From an uncultured Litorivicinus sp. (lineage in GTDB: Bacteria; Pseudomonadota; Gammaproteobacteria; Pseudomonadales; Litorivicinaceae): DNA of 20,688 nt. Numbering within the stretch: the stretch's first letter is position 1; each line of letters starts with the position of its first letter. The position numbers and the translations under genes are program-made. The notes under the pieces were generated by a model. That model ran no database searches and was not told the origin of the DNA. It was given only the letters and a program-made list of their open reading frames with translations. The stretch covers positions 1 to 20,688 of the forward strand of contig CALKMT010000004.1 of the NCBI GenBank assembly GCA_938091715.1. The letters run 5' to 3'. Below are positions 14,062 through 20,688 of this stretch, one piece after another.

Positions 14062-14782
14062 GTTTGATCTGGCCATCGGGTAGGTGGGTGTGATTGTGAT
14101 GGTGGTCGTACATCGCCAGACCGGCCGCGTCAGAGCCAAACAGGGCCTGGTATTCCGGGTTCTCGATCACGCTGCTGGGCGAGCCGTGGCAGCACAGGTG
14201 GCCGTTTAGGCACAGCACCGTATCGGTGGCGGCCATGACCAAGTGTAAATCGTGACTGATCAGCAATACCCCGCAGCTCAGCTCGTCCCGGACATTTTGA
14301 ATCAGCTCGTAAATCTGAGCTTCGCCGGCCACATCGATGCCCTGAGTCGGCTCGTCCAACACCAGCACATTGGGGCGTCGGGCGATCGCCCGGGCAATCA
14401 ACATGCGCTGAAATTCTCCGCCGGACAAATCGGCGATGGGGTGGGAGCCCTTGGCCGACAGGCCGACCCGGGCCAGGCTCTGTTCGCGCTCGGCCGCAGC
14501 CACTCCCGGTGTCAGGCCCATAAAGCGATCCACGGACATGGGCATCGTCCAATCCAATTGCAGGCGCTGGGGGACATAACCAATGCGCAGGTTTTTGTCC
14601 CGGGTACAGGTGCCCTCGGACAGTTTTTCCAGGCCCAGCGCCATTTTAACGGTGCTGGATTTGCCAGCGCCATTGGGGCCGATCAGGGTCAGAATCTGGC
14701 CTGCTTGCAGGGTTAAATCGATGCCCCGCACCAGCCACTTTCCTTGCCGTTTCAGGCCGGCATTTGTCAGTTGAATTTGCAT
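14054..14782 (-). CDS. znuC: Zinc ABC transporter ATPase ZnuC
   Basis: A 242-residue ATPase. Walker A is GPNGAGKSS (35-43), the Q-loop is GYVPQRL, the signature is LSGGEFQRMLIARA (119-132), Walker B is VLVLDEPTQGID and the H-loop is LISHDLHLV. The C-terminus has a His-rich tail (YDHHHNHTHLPDG), common in ZnuC. I chose ATG 14782 as the start because the longer frame to 14842 would read through the Zur box and into the 5' end of znuA. The extra residues also do not look like a ZnuC N-terminus. It is divergent from znuA and is the first gene of the znuC-znuB-zur operon. Confidence 0.92.
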   Translation of the reverse strand: MQIQLTNAGLKRQGKWLVRGIDLTLQAGQILTLIGPNGAGKSSTVKMALGLEKLSEGTCTRDKNLRIGYVPQRLQLDWTMPMSVDRFMGLTPGVAAAEREQSLARVGLSAKGSHPIADLSGGEFQRMLIARAIARRPNVLVLDEPTQGIDVAGEAQIYELIQNVRDELSCGVLLISHDLHLVMAATDTVLCLNGHLCCHGSPSSVIENPEYQALFGSDAAGLAMYDHHHNHTHLPDGQIKHG

Positions 14783-14808
14783 AGGTAGAACTCTAAGATG
14801 CGCCGCTA

Positions 14809-14823
14809 TGTTATACCATAACA
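14809..14823. promoter_or_regulatory. Zur box between znuC and znuA
   Basis: TGTTAT-ACC-ATAACA is a perfect 6+6 bp inverted repeat with a 3-bp centre, closely matching the gammaproteobacterial Zur consensus core TGTTATA-N-TATAACA. It lies between the two divergent zinc-uptake genes and very likely controls both. It also contains TATAAC/TTATAC elements that could serve as -10 boxes. Confidence 0.85.
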
Positions 14824-14834
14824 CTCTAGGCCGG

Positions 14835-15692
14835 ATGGCCACACTGATCAGTGGCTTGGCCCTGTGCTGGCCGGCTTGGTCTTTGAATTTGGTCGCAACG
14901 ATTCCCCCATTGCATTCGCTGGTGGTCCAGGTCGCCGAGCCGAGCGATCAGGTCACCTTGCTGATTCCGGCCTCCCAATCGCCGCATAACTTTGCCATGC
15001 GGCCTTCGATGGCACGGGATTTGGCCCAAGCGGACGGTGTTTTTTGGATGGGCCCCAACCTGGAAACCGGCCTGGCGCGGGCACTGTCGCAACAGGCCAA
15101 CAGCGTCGCCCTGAGTTCAGATCAGGCCAGCAACACGGATCACGGTCACCATGACGATCACGACCACCACGATCATGAGGACATTCATGGCTGGCTGTCG
15201 GTTCGCCAGTCCCAACAAATGTTGCAAGACATCGCCCACGTGCTGGGGCAATGGGACCCGACTCGGGCAGAACTTTTTGAGCGCCGGGCCGAGCAGGCTA
15301 GCCACAAACTGGAACGGCTGTTCCCCCAGTGGACTGAGCAAATGCAGTCCGCCAGCACGCTGCGGTACTGGGTTTTTCATGACGCGTACGGGGCCTTTGA
15401 GGCCGAGCATGGCATCGATCACCAAGCGGTGATTCAAATTAACGTGAATTCAAACCCCAGCTCGCGTCAACTGTCGGCCTTGCGGGGCAACATGCAAGGC
15501 CAAACCGGCTGCGCCTTTATCGAGCCACAGCTAGATCCGCGCTGGGCCCGCCTGGCCATTGGTGATCAACCCATCGAGATACGAACCCTGGATCCTTTGG
15601 GGGTTGCTCACCAGCCCGGTGCCGAGCTGCACCGCAATGTACTGGCCGGGATGGTCCAAGTCTTTACCGAGTGTGCCGCTATTACGCACTGA
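14835..15692 (+). CDS. znuA: Periplasmic zinc-binding protein ZnuA
   Basis: A 285-residue cluster A-I (family 9) binding protein. The signal peptide is short (about residues 1-16, cleavage near PAWS|LNL). Zinc ligands are expected at H27 (PPLHSL), H51 (SPHNFAMRPS) and the His in VFHDAYGAFEAEHGI. A His/Asp-rich loop at residues 102-118 (about nine His) is typical of ZnuA and acts in zinc capture. The C-terminus has FIEPQLDP. I chose ATG 14835, with AGG 4 nt upstream. The longer frame from 14808 would put the start codon at the edge of the Zur box and place four polar or basic residues before the leader. It delivers zinc to ZnuBC. Confidence 0.9.
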   Translation: MATLISGLALCWPAWSLNLVATIPPLHSLVVQVAEPSDQVTLLIPASQSPHNFAMRPSMARDLAQADGVFWMGPNLETGLARALSQQANSVALSSDQASNTDHGHHDDHDHHDHEDIHGWLSVRQSQQMLQDIAHVLGQWDPTRAELFERRAEQASHKLERLFPQWTEQMQSASTLRYWVFHDAYGAFEAEHGIDHQAVIQINVNSNPSSRQLSALRGNMQGQTGCAFIEPQLDPRWARLAIGDQPIEIRTLDPLGVAHQPGAELHRNVLAGMVQVFTECAAITH

Positions 15693-15717
15693 CGGGTTGC
15701 TTTGTACTGGGGTGGGG

Positions 15718-15746
15718 TTTACTTGTGTGCGCCGCACCATGACAAT
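15718..15746 (+). promoter_or_regulatory. Candidate promoter of the tetR-efflux operon
   Basis: TTTACT (15718-15723) and GACAAT (15741-15746) are separated by 17 bp, each matching four of six consensus positions. Transcription would begin about 7 nt downstream, at or next to the tetR ATG, so the mRNA could be leaderless. That would agree with the absence of a Shine-Dalgarno sequence. Weak pattern evidence. Confidence 0.33.
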
Positions 15747-15750
15747 GGGC

Positions 15751-15766
15751 GAATGAACGTTCATTC
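15751..15766. promoter_or_regulatory. Perfect 16-bp palindrome over the tetR start codon (putative TetR operator)
   Basis: GAATGAACGTTCATTC is its own reverse complement and contains the tetR ATG (15753-15755). The TGAA..TTCA form resembles operators of many TetR/AcrR-family repressors. Its position implies autorepression of the tetR-MFP-RND operon by blocking initiation. Confidence 0.75.
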
Positions 15767-16337
15767 ATCTCGCGAAGACCAACTGCTCGATGCGGCCATC
15801 CGATTGGCCTCAAAAGTCGGTGCCGATGGGTTTTCCATGAAGGCCTTGGCCGCCGAAGCCGATCTGGCCGTCGGTACGGCCTATCGCTACTTTGATAGCC
15901 GCGAGGCCTTGCTGGCCCGGGCGTATTGCCGGTGTTTGTCGGATGCCGCCGCGGCTATGTCCGATCAGATCAAGCCGGGTGATGCCTTTGCCGAGACCTA
16001 TCGACGGGTATGGATGGCGTTGTATCACTATTGTTTTAATCACCCCGAGGCGACCCTGTGCAGGGCGCACTTTGACGGTCTGCCCAGCGCGCAAAACGCC
16101 ATGGTGCAGGCTCACAAAGAGCAACAGTTCGCGCCCGTTGCGGCCTGGATTCAGCAAGCGATCGGTCGAGGGGACATCAAAGATCTTCCCCACTCGGTGA
16201 TCGGGGTACTCAGTTTCGAGGCATGCTTTGGCCTGGCCAGGCTTGCCATTCAAGACCATCAAACCATCGACCAGGCCCTGCTTGAGCAGGTGTGCCAGGG
16301 CACTCTTTCCGCACTATGTATCGAGAAAACATCATGA
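15753..16337 (+). CDS. TetR/AcrR-family transcriptional repressor
   Basis: A 194-residue regulator. The N-terminal HTH is clear: LLDAAIRLASKVGADGFSMKALAAEADLAVGTAYRYFDSREAL (helix-turn-helix at about 28-48, with the GTAYRYF recognition helix). The C-terminal two-thirds is an alpha-helical ligand domain with no recognisable ligand signature. The start is ATG 15753. A longer TTG-initiated frame from 15702 would add 17 residues without family resemblance. Its stop overlaps the membrane fusion protein start (ATGA), so it is co-transcribed with the efflux genes and probably represses them through the palindrome at 15751-15766. The inducer is unknown; efflux substrates are the usual ligands. Confidence 0.9.
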   Translation: MNVHSSREDQLLDAAIRLASKVGADGFSMKALAAEADLAVGTAYRYFDSREALLARAYCRCLSDAAAAMSDQIKPGDAFAETYRRVWMALYHYCFNHPEATLCRAHFDGLPSAQNAMVQAHKEQQFAPVAAWIQQAIGRGDIKDLPHSVIGVLSFEACFGLARLAIQDHQTIDQALLEQVCQGTLSALCIEKTS

Positions 16338-17308
16338 AAAACGCGTTAATTTTGTTGTGGCTAGCCACGTCCTGCGTACACGCCTTTAGTGTTCAGGTCG
16401 AATCCAGTCAGGCCCAGCCGATCGAGCTCAGCGTCAGCGCCTTGGGCTCGGTCACCAGCGAGGTCGAGGCTACGGTTCGTTCGCGCACCGAGGGCATTGT
16501 CCAGGCGTTAAACGTTCAGGCGGGAGACGAAGTGGTCCAGGGTCAGGTAATCGTCCAACTGGCCACCGAGGATCGTCAACTGAAACTGGACCGTGCCAGT
16601 CTTGAGGCCCGACGGTTGGATCGCGAGTTTCGTCGCTCACAACAGTTGTTCGAGCAACAATTGATCACCAAGAGTGCGCTGGATTCGGTGGAAAGCGCAT
16701 TGAAAGCTGCGGAAGCGGCGGTAGCCGATGCGCAAAAGTCGCTTGATTTTCTGCGCGTCCGGGCGCCGTTTGATGGTGTGGTCGAGTCGGTCATGGTCGA
16801 GGTGGGCAGCGTAGTGGGCGCACAAAGCGCGTTGCTGTCCCTGGTCGATCCTTCTCAGCTGACGATTACTGTGGAATTGGCCCAAACCGACATTGCTCAA
16901 GTCGTCAAAGGCCAGCGGGCCAGCGTGGCCCGAGCAGGCGCATTGCCCCAAGCCGCCACGGTGCAACGCATTGCCCCATTGAGCAGCGGCGTTAGCCGTA
17001 TGTTCGAGGTCGACTTGTTACCCGCCAGCACCGCCGGGCTGCGCGCCGGTATGAGTGTCAGCGCGGAAATCCAGGTTGAAAAAGTTCAGGCGCATTTTGT
17101 CTCGCCGGCATGGCTGTTTTTGGACGATAACGGGCGGGTGGGTGTTAAAACCGTGAGCACCGAGGGTGTCGTGCAGTTCTTTCCGGTTGAGCTAGTCCGG
17201 GCCGATGCCCAAGGATTCTATGTCAGCGGTCTGCCCGAGTCGGTGGACATTATCAGTGTGGGTGCTGGCTTTGTGAGCGCCGGTAGCACGGTCGAGGTCG
17301 CCAACTGA
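16334..17308 (+). CDS. RND efflux periplasmic adaptor (membrane fusion protein)
   Basis: A 324-residue HlyD/AcrA-family adaptor. The signal peptide covers about residues 1-17 (MKNALILLWLATSCVHA). The LATSC sequence only weakly resembles a lipobox, so a lipid anchor is doubtful. The split lipoyl domain is RTEGIVQALNVQAGDEVVQGQVI (51-73) and RVRAPFDGVVESVMVEVGSVV (141-161), separated by one alpha-helical hairpin (about 83-138). Beta-barrel and membrane-proximal domains follow (ITVELAQTD, GLRAGMSVSAEI). It is short, with a single hairpin of modest length, as in adaptors of this RND branch. ATG 16334 overlaps the tetR stop (ATGA). It should bridge the RND pump and a TolC-type channel encoded elsewhere. 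Confidence 0.92.
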   Translation: MKNALILLWLATSCVHAFSVQVESSQAQPIELSVSALGSVTSEVEATVRSRTEGIVQALNVQAGDEVVQGQVIVQLATEDRQLKLDRASLEARRLDREFRRSQQLFEQQLITKSALDSVESALKAAEAAVADAQKSLDFLRVRAPFDGVVESVMVEVGSVVGAQSALLSLVDPSQLTITVELAQTDIAQVVKGQRASVARAGALPQAATVQRIAPLSSGVSRMFEVDLLPASTAGLRAGMSVSAEIQVEKVQAHFVSPAWLFLDDNGRVGVKTVSTEGVVQFFPVELVRADAQGFYVSGLPESVDIISVGAGFVSAGSTVEVAN

Positions 17309-20300
17309 TGAATGCCATCATCGATGCGGCGTTCAGTCGCGCGCGCACCATTGTGGCGATATTTGTCGTCATCGCATTGGCTGGCATCCTGGCCTATCAA
17401 GGAATTCCCAAGGAGGCCGAACCGGACATTCCGATCCCGATTATCTATGTGTCGGCCTCGTTGGATGGCATCAGTCCCGAGGACTCTGAACGGCTGTTGG
17501 TCAAACCCATCGAAAAATCCCTGCAAACCCTTGAGGGACTCAAGGAAATCCGTTCCACGGCCTCGGAAGGGCGGGCCACGGTGGTCTTGGAGTTTACCGC
17601 GGGTTTTGACAACGAGCAGGCCCTGACCGATGTCGAGGACGAAGTGGACTCGGTCGAGCAAGACCTGCCCGATGCCGCCGACGTTAAGGTCATGGAAGTC
17701 AACATTGCCCTGTTCCCAGTCGTTACTGTGCTGCTGTCAGGGGATGTTCCCGATCGCACTTTGAACGCCTTGGGGCAGCGCTTGCAGGACGAGATCGAGG
17801 CCCTGCCACCGGTCTTGGAAGTCGACCTGTCAGGCTATCGCGACGAGGTGGTTGAGATCATCGTGACCGCCGAGGCGCTGGAGGCCCATGGCCTGTCCTT
17901 GACCGAGGCCGGCACCCTGGTGGCCCAGAACAACTTGTTGGTTGCTCCAGGGGCATTGGATTCCGGCGTTGGGCGACTGGTGTTAAAGGTCCCAGGCGTC
18001 ATTGAATCCCTGGACGAGCTATTGGATGTGCCGGTGAAAGTCGACGGGACCCGGGTGCTGACCTTGGGTGACGTGGCGGAAATTCGCCGCACCTTCGAAG
18101 ACCCTCAGGGCTTTGCCCGCTTAAACAGTCAGCCCAGCCTGGCCTTGGAGGTTAAAAAGCGTACCGGTGCCAACATCATCGCCACCATTGCCATGGTCAA
18201 AAAAGTCACCGAAATCGCGCAGACCCTGCCCGAGTGGCCGCCTGGGGTCTCGGTCACCTTTCAGCAAGACAAGTCCGAACAGATCAAGACCATGTTGAGT
18301 GATTTGGAAAACAACGTGCTGACGGCGGTGATTCTGGTCATGTTGGTGGTGATACTGGCCATGGGCTGGCGTCCTTCGTTGCTGGTGGGACTGTCGATAC
18401 CCGGCTCGTTCCTAGCCGCCATGCTGATCCTGCAGGCAATCGGATTCACGTTGAATATCGTGGTGCTGTTCAGTCTGATCCTGGTGGTAGGAATGCTGGT
18501 GGATGGGGCGATTGTGACGGTCGAGCTGGCCGAACGGCGCTTGGCGGCTGGGGATACGCCACGTCAGGCGTATGCCACCGCTTCCAAGCGGATGGCCTGG
18601 CCGATTATCGCCTCGACCGCGACTACGCTGATGGTCTTTATGCCCTTAACCGTGTGGCCGGGGATTGTGGGCGAGTTCATGAAGTATTTGCCCATGACCG
18701 CGATTATTACCCTGGCCTGTGCGCTGTTCATGGCGCTGATCTTTGTGCCGGTACTGGGCATGGTGCTGTCTCGCCGTCGTCAGGGCAATCTGCAGCCGGA
18801 TCTGGCCGAGGACGGCGATCTGAGTCAGGTGCGGGGCGCCTCGGGTGTTTATCTAGCGGTGCTACGCAAACTGGTGGCGCACCCGGCCAAGGTCTTGGTC
18901 GTGGCGTTGGCGGGATTGATCGGCACCTATGCGGCATACGGCGCCTTTGGCCGTGGCGTTGAGTTCTTTCCGAACATCGAGCCCGAGTTCCTGCAGGTTC
19001 AGGTGCAAGCCCGGGGCGACATGTCGGTATTCGAGCGAGATGCACTGGTGCAAGCAGTCGAGCAACAGGTGATCGGTGTTCAAGGCCTTGAAAGCGTCTA
19101 CTCGCGAACGCTGAATCCCGCGGCCAACGACGACCAATTGCCCGTGGGCACTATTGGTGTCGTTCAGATTGAGCTGCTGGATTGGCAGGTGCGTCCGCCG
19201 GCTTCCGAGATCATTGAGACCCTGCGCCAGCGAACCGAACAGATTGCCGGCATCAAGGTCCAGGTTCGCGCTCAGGAAAACGGCCCGGGTGCGGGCAAGC
19301 CTCTTAGCTTGCAGGTCACTGGCCAGGATTTGGATCGCCTAGGCCAGGCGGTCGAAACGGTGTTGTCCGAGATCAACCAAATCGAGGGGTATGTGGATGT
19401 CGAGGACTCCCGAGCCTTGCCCAGCATTGAATGGGTCATCGATGTGGATCGCAAGCGGGCGGCGCAATACGGGGCCAACGTCGCGCTGTTAGGCAACGCG
19501 GTGAAAATGGTCACCGCCGGCGTGGTGATGAGTGACTATCGCCCGGATGACACCGATGAGGAGCTGGATATCCGGCTGCGTTTTCCCGCGCATCAACGCA
19601 GTTTGGATCAGTTAAAGCGCCTGCGTGTTCCGACCGCGCTGGGCTCGATTCCAGCCAGTAACTTCATCGATATCTCGCCGCAACAAAAGACCGGCAATAT
19701 CGAGCGTATTGACGGCACACGGGTGTTGACCATCGATGCGGACGTGGCCGAGGGGCTGTTGCCGGATGACTTGTTGGGCCAGCTCAAAACCGCCCTAGAG
19801 CCCATCGAGCTGCCCCCGGGGGTTAGCATCAAGTTCAAAGGTCAGGACGAAGAGCAAGCCGAAGCCATGAGCTTCTTGGGCGGGGCGTTCCTAACGGCGC
19901 TGTTTTTGATGACCTTGATTCTGCTGACTCAGTTCAACTCGTTTTATCAAGCGGGTTTGGTGATGAGTGCAATTGTGTTCTCGACGGCCGGGGTGTTTTT
20001 AGGCCTGCTGATCACCGGCCAGCCCTTTGGCATTGTCATGGGCGGTATCGGTGTCATTGCCCTGGCGGGCATTGTGGTCAATAACAATATTGTTCTGATC
20101 GATACGTTCAACGGGATGCGCCGTGACGGCGTCGACGCCCGAGAAGCCATTGTTCGTACATCGCTGCAGCGTATGCGACCGGTGTTGCTGACCTCGGTGA
20201 CGACGGTGCTTGGCCTGATGCCCATGGTGTTTGCCTTGACGATCAAGGTGTTCGAGCTGGAAGTCTTGGTCGGTGCGCCGTCCAGCCAGTGGTGGACCCA

Positions 20301-20412
20301 GTTGTCCAGCACCATTGCAGGGGGCATGACCTTTGCCACCGTGTTGACGTTGTTTTTGACCCCGTGCCTGTTGATGTTGCGCGAGAACCTGCGGCGGACT
20401 AAACGGGCTTAG
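17308..20412 (+). CDS. RND efflux pump inner-membrane transporter (AcrB-like, VNNN-type proton relay)
   Basis: A full-length 1034-residue RND transporter with the usual duplicated layout: TM1 at about 12-31, porter loop to about 335, TM2-6, second porter loop, TM8-12. The start overlaps the adaptor stop by one base (TGATG). In TM4 the motif is GMLVDGAIVTVE, with D399 followed by G400 where AcrB has two Asp. In TM10 it is VVNNNIVLID (N925-N927) where AcrB has KN. The early block PKEAEPDIPIPIIYVSASLDGISPEDSERLLVKPIEK is typical of a less studied RND branch distinct from AcrB/MexB. The proton antiporter drives export of unknown compounds through the adaptor and a TolC-like protein not found here. 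Drug or metal specificity cannot be read. Confidence 0.92.
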   Translation: MNAIIDAAFSRARTIVAIFVVIALAGILAYQGIPKEAEPDIPIPIIYVSASLDGISPEDSERLLVKPIEKSLQTLEGLKEIRSTASEGRATVVLEFTAGFDNEQALTDVEDEVDSVEQDLPDAADVKVMEVNIALFPVVTVLLSGDVPDRTLNALGQRLQDEIEALPPVLEVDLSGYRDEVVEIIVTAEALEAHGLSLTEAGTLVAQNNLLVAPGALDSGVGRLVLKVPGVIESLDELLDVPVKVDGTRVLTLGDVAEIRRTFEDPQGFARLNSQPSLALEVKKRTGANIIATIAMVKKVTEIAQTLPEWPPGVSVTFQQDKSEQIKTMLSDLENNVLTAVILVMLVVILAMGWRPSLLVGLSIPGSFLAAMLILQAIGFTLNIVVLFSLILVVGMLVDGAIVTVELAERRLAAGDTPRQAYATASKRMAWPIIASTATTLMVFMPLTVWPGIVGEFMKYLPMTAIITLACALFMALIFVPVLGMVLSRRRQGNLQPDLAEDGDLSQVRGASGVYLAVLRKLVAHPAKVLVVALAGLIGTYAAYGAFGRGVEFFPNIEPEFLQVQVQARGDMSVFERDALVQAVEQQVIGVQGLESVYSRTLNPAANDDQLPVGTIGVVQIELLDWQVRPPASEIIETLRQRTEQIAGIKVQVRAQENGPGAGKPLSLQVTGQDLDRLGQAVETVLSEINQIEGYVDVEDSRALPSIEWVIDVDRKRAAQYGANVALLGNAVKMVTAGVVMSDYRPDDTDEELDIRLRFPAHQRSLDQLKRLRVPTALGSIPASNFIDISPQQKTGNIERIDGTRVLTIDADVAEGLLPDDLLGQLKTALEPIELPPGVSIKFKGQDEEQAEAMSFLGGAFLTALFLMTLILLTQFNSFYQAGLVMSAIVFSTAGVFLGLLITGQPFGIVMGGIGVIALAGIVVNNNIVLIDTFNGMRRDGVDAREAIVRTSLQRMRPVLLTSVTTVLGLMPMVFALTIKVFELEVLVGAPSSQWWTQLSSTIAGGMTFATVLTLFLTPCLLMLRENLRRTKRA

Positions 20413-20448
20413 GGCTGGCAGGGCGCTTTGGGCAGAGGTTATCGAGGA

Positions 20449-20688
20449 TCAGGGTAAGTGCATGGCCCGCCAATCGATAATCTCATCTAAATAGCGCTCA
20501 AAACCCTGAAATCCATGATCCCCGCCGGGCTCGATGGTGTGACGGGCATTGGGCAGCAATCCAATGGCCTCGTTGGCGTCTAACACCTCGTCGCCTCGTT
20601 GGCTCAGAAGCCACAGGCGATGCTGCTGATCCCCCTCGACAATCATACTTTCCAGCGCCTGACAGTGGCTGGCATTAAACTCAAAACT
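20449..20688 (-). CDS. yqiA: YqiA/YcfP-family alpha/beta hydrolase (partial, N-terminus beyond right edge)
   Basis: The frame is open from base 20688 to a TGA at 20451-20449, giving the last 79 residues of a protein convergent with the RND gene. LLSQRGDEVLDANEA and PGGDHGFQGFERYLDEIIDW closely match the C-terminus of E. coli YqiA, an esterase-like protein of about 190 residues. The Asp of GDEVLD and His of GGDHGF are the expected catalytic Asp and His; the nucleophilic Ser would lie beyond the edge. An internal ATG at 20646 is not the start. No terminator is evident in the 36-bp convergent gap. Confidence 0.82.
   Translation of the reverse strand, partial: SFEFNASHCQALESMIVEGDQQHRLWLLSQRGDEVLDANEAIGLLPNARHTIEPGGDHGFQGFERYLDEIIDWRAMHLP

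Noticed and set aside
14062..14139. His/Thr-rich N-terminal extension of ZnuB
   Set aside because: It is the His-rich znuC tail read in another frame. The normal ZnuB length is obtained from ATG 14061.
15702..15752. 17-residue N-terminal extension of the TetR regulator
   Set aside because: It needs a TTG start without a Shine-Dalgarno sequence and adds residues not seen in the family. The operator palindrome and candidate promoter lie in this stretch.
1..20688. CRISPR arrays, tRNA/rRNA genes, insertion sequences, attachment sites or prophage genes
   Set aside because: No regularly spaced repeats, cloverleaf candidates, transposase or integrase frames, or terminal inverted repeats with target duplications were found by eye on either strand.

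Overview
The window looks like chromosomal DNA of a moderately high-GC, probably marine or aquatic gammaproteobacterium. That placement is inferred from a Zur/ZnuABC locus with a gammaproteobacterial-type Zur box, a YbaN-type DUF454 protein, a YqiA-type esterase, and Dpp- and RND-type cassettes. No rRNA, tRNA, insertion sequence, phage gene or CRISPR array was seen. The genes are densely packed, with many stop/start overlaps.

Region 1 (1-6457) is the most notable part. It appears to be a sulfoquinovose (SQ, 6-deoxy-6-sulfoglucose) catabolic locus of the oxidative desulfurization (sulfo-SMO) type. A minus-strand operon reads from 4640 down through the left edge: an SsuD-like flavin-dependent monooxygenase (smoC-like), a YdhF-type aldo/keto reductase (smoB-like), a small flavin reductase (smoA-like), a sugar-binding protein (smoF-like) and a MalF/UgpA-type permease cut by the window edge. 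The expected flow is: uptake of SQ or an SQ glycoside; FMNH2-dependent C-S cleavage that releases sulfite and 6-oxo-glucose; then NADPH reduction to glucose. Divergent from this operon lie a HutC-type GntR regulator and a Gfo/Idh/MocA-fold protein. The latter could be an NAD+-dependent sulfoquinovosidase of the GH188 type. The shared intergenic region has repeated AATCA/TGATT half-sites over a recognisable promoter.

Region 2 (6458-6890) is a 433-bp gap without an obvious large gene. It holds a possible multibranched RNA structure (6471-6560), a 47-codon small ORF with its own Shine-Dalgarno sequence (6579-6722), a strong intrinsic terminator (6745-6771), and the leader of the next operon.

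Region 3 (6891-12108) is a five-gene Dpp/Opp-type ABC importer operon: binding protein, two permeases and two ATPases. Its substrate cannot be read from sequence, and the second ATPase is short.

Region 4 (12098-15692) is a zinc-uptake locus. znuC-znuB-zur, a hypothetical gene and a ybaN-like gene run on the minus strand, and znuA is divergent. A palindromic Zur box sits between znuC and znuA and shows that both need shorter starts than the longest ORFs.

Region 5 (15693-20412) is a tetR-MFP-RND efflux operon. A perfect 16-bp palindrome overlaps the tetR start codon. The RND pump carries non-AcrB residues at the proton-relay positions. Region 6 (20449-20688) is the C-terminal part of a convergent YqiA-like esterase that runs off the right edge.
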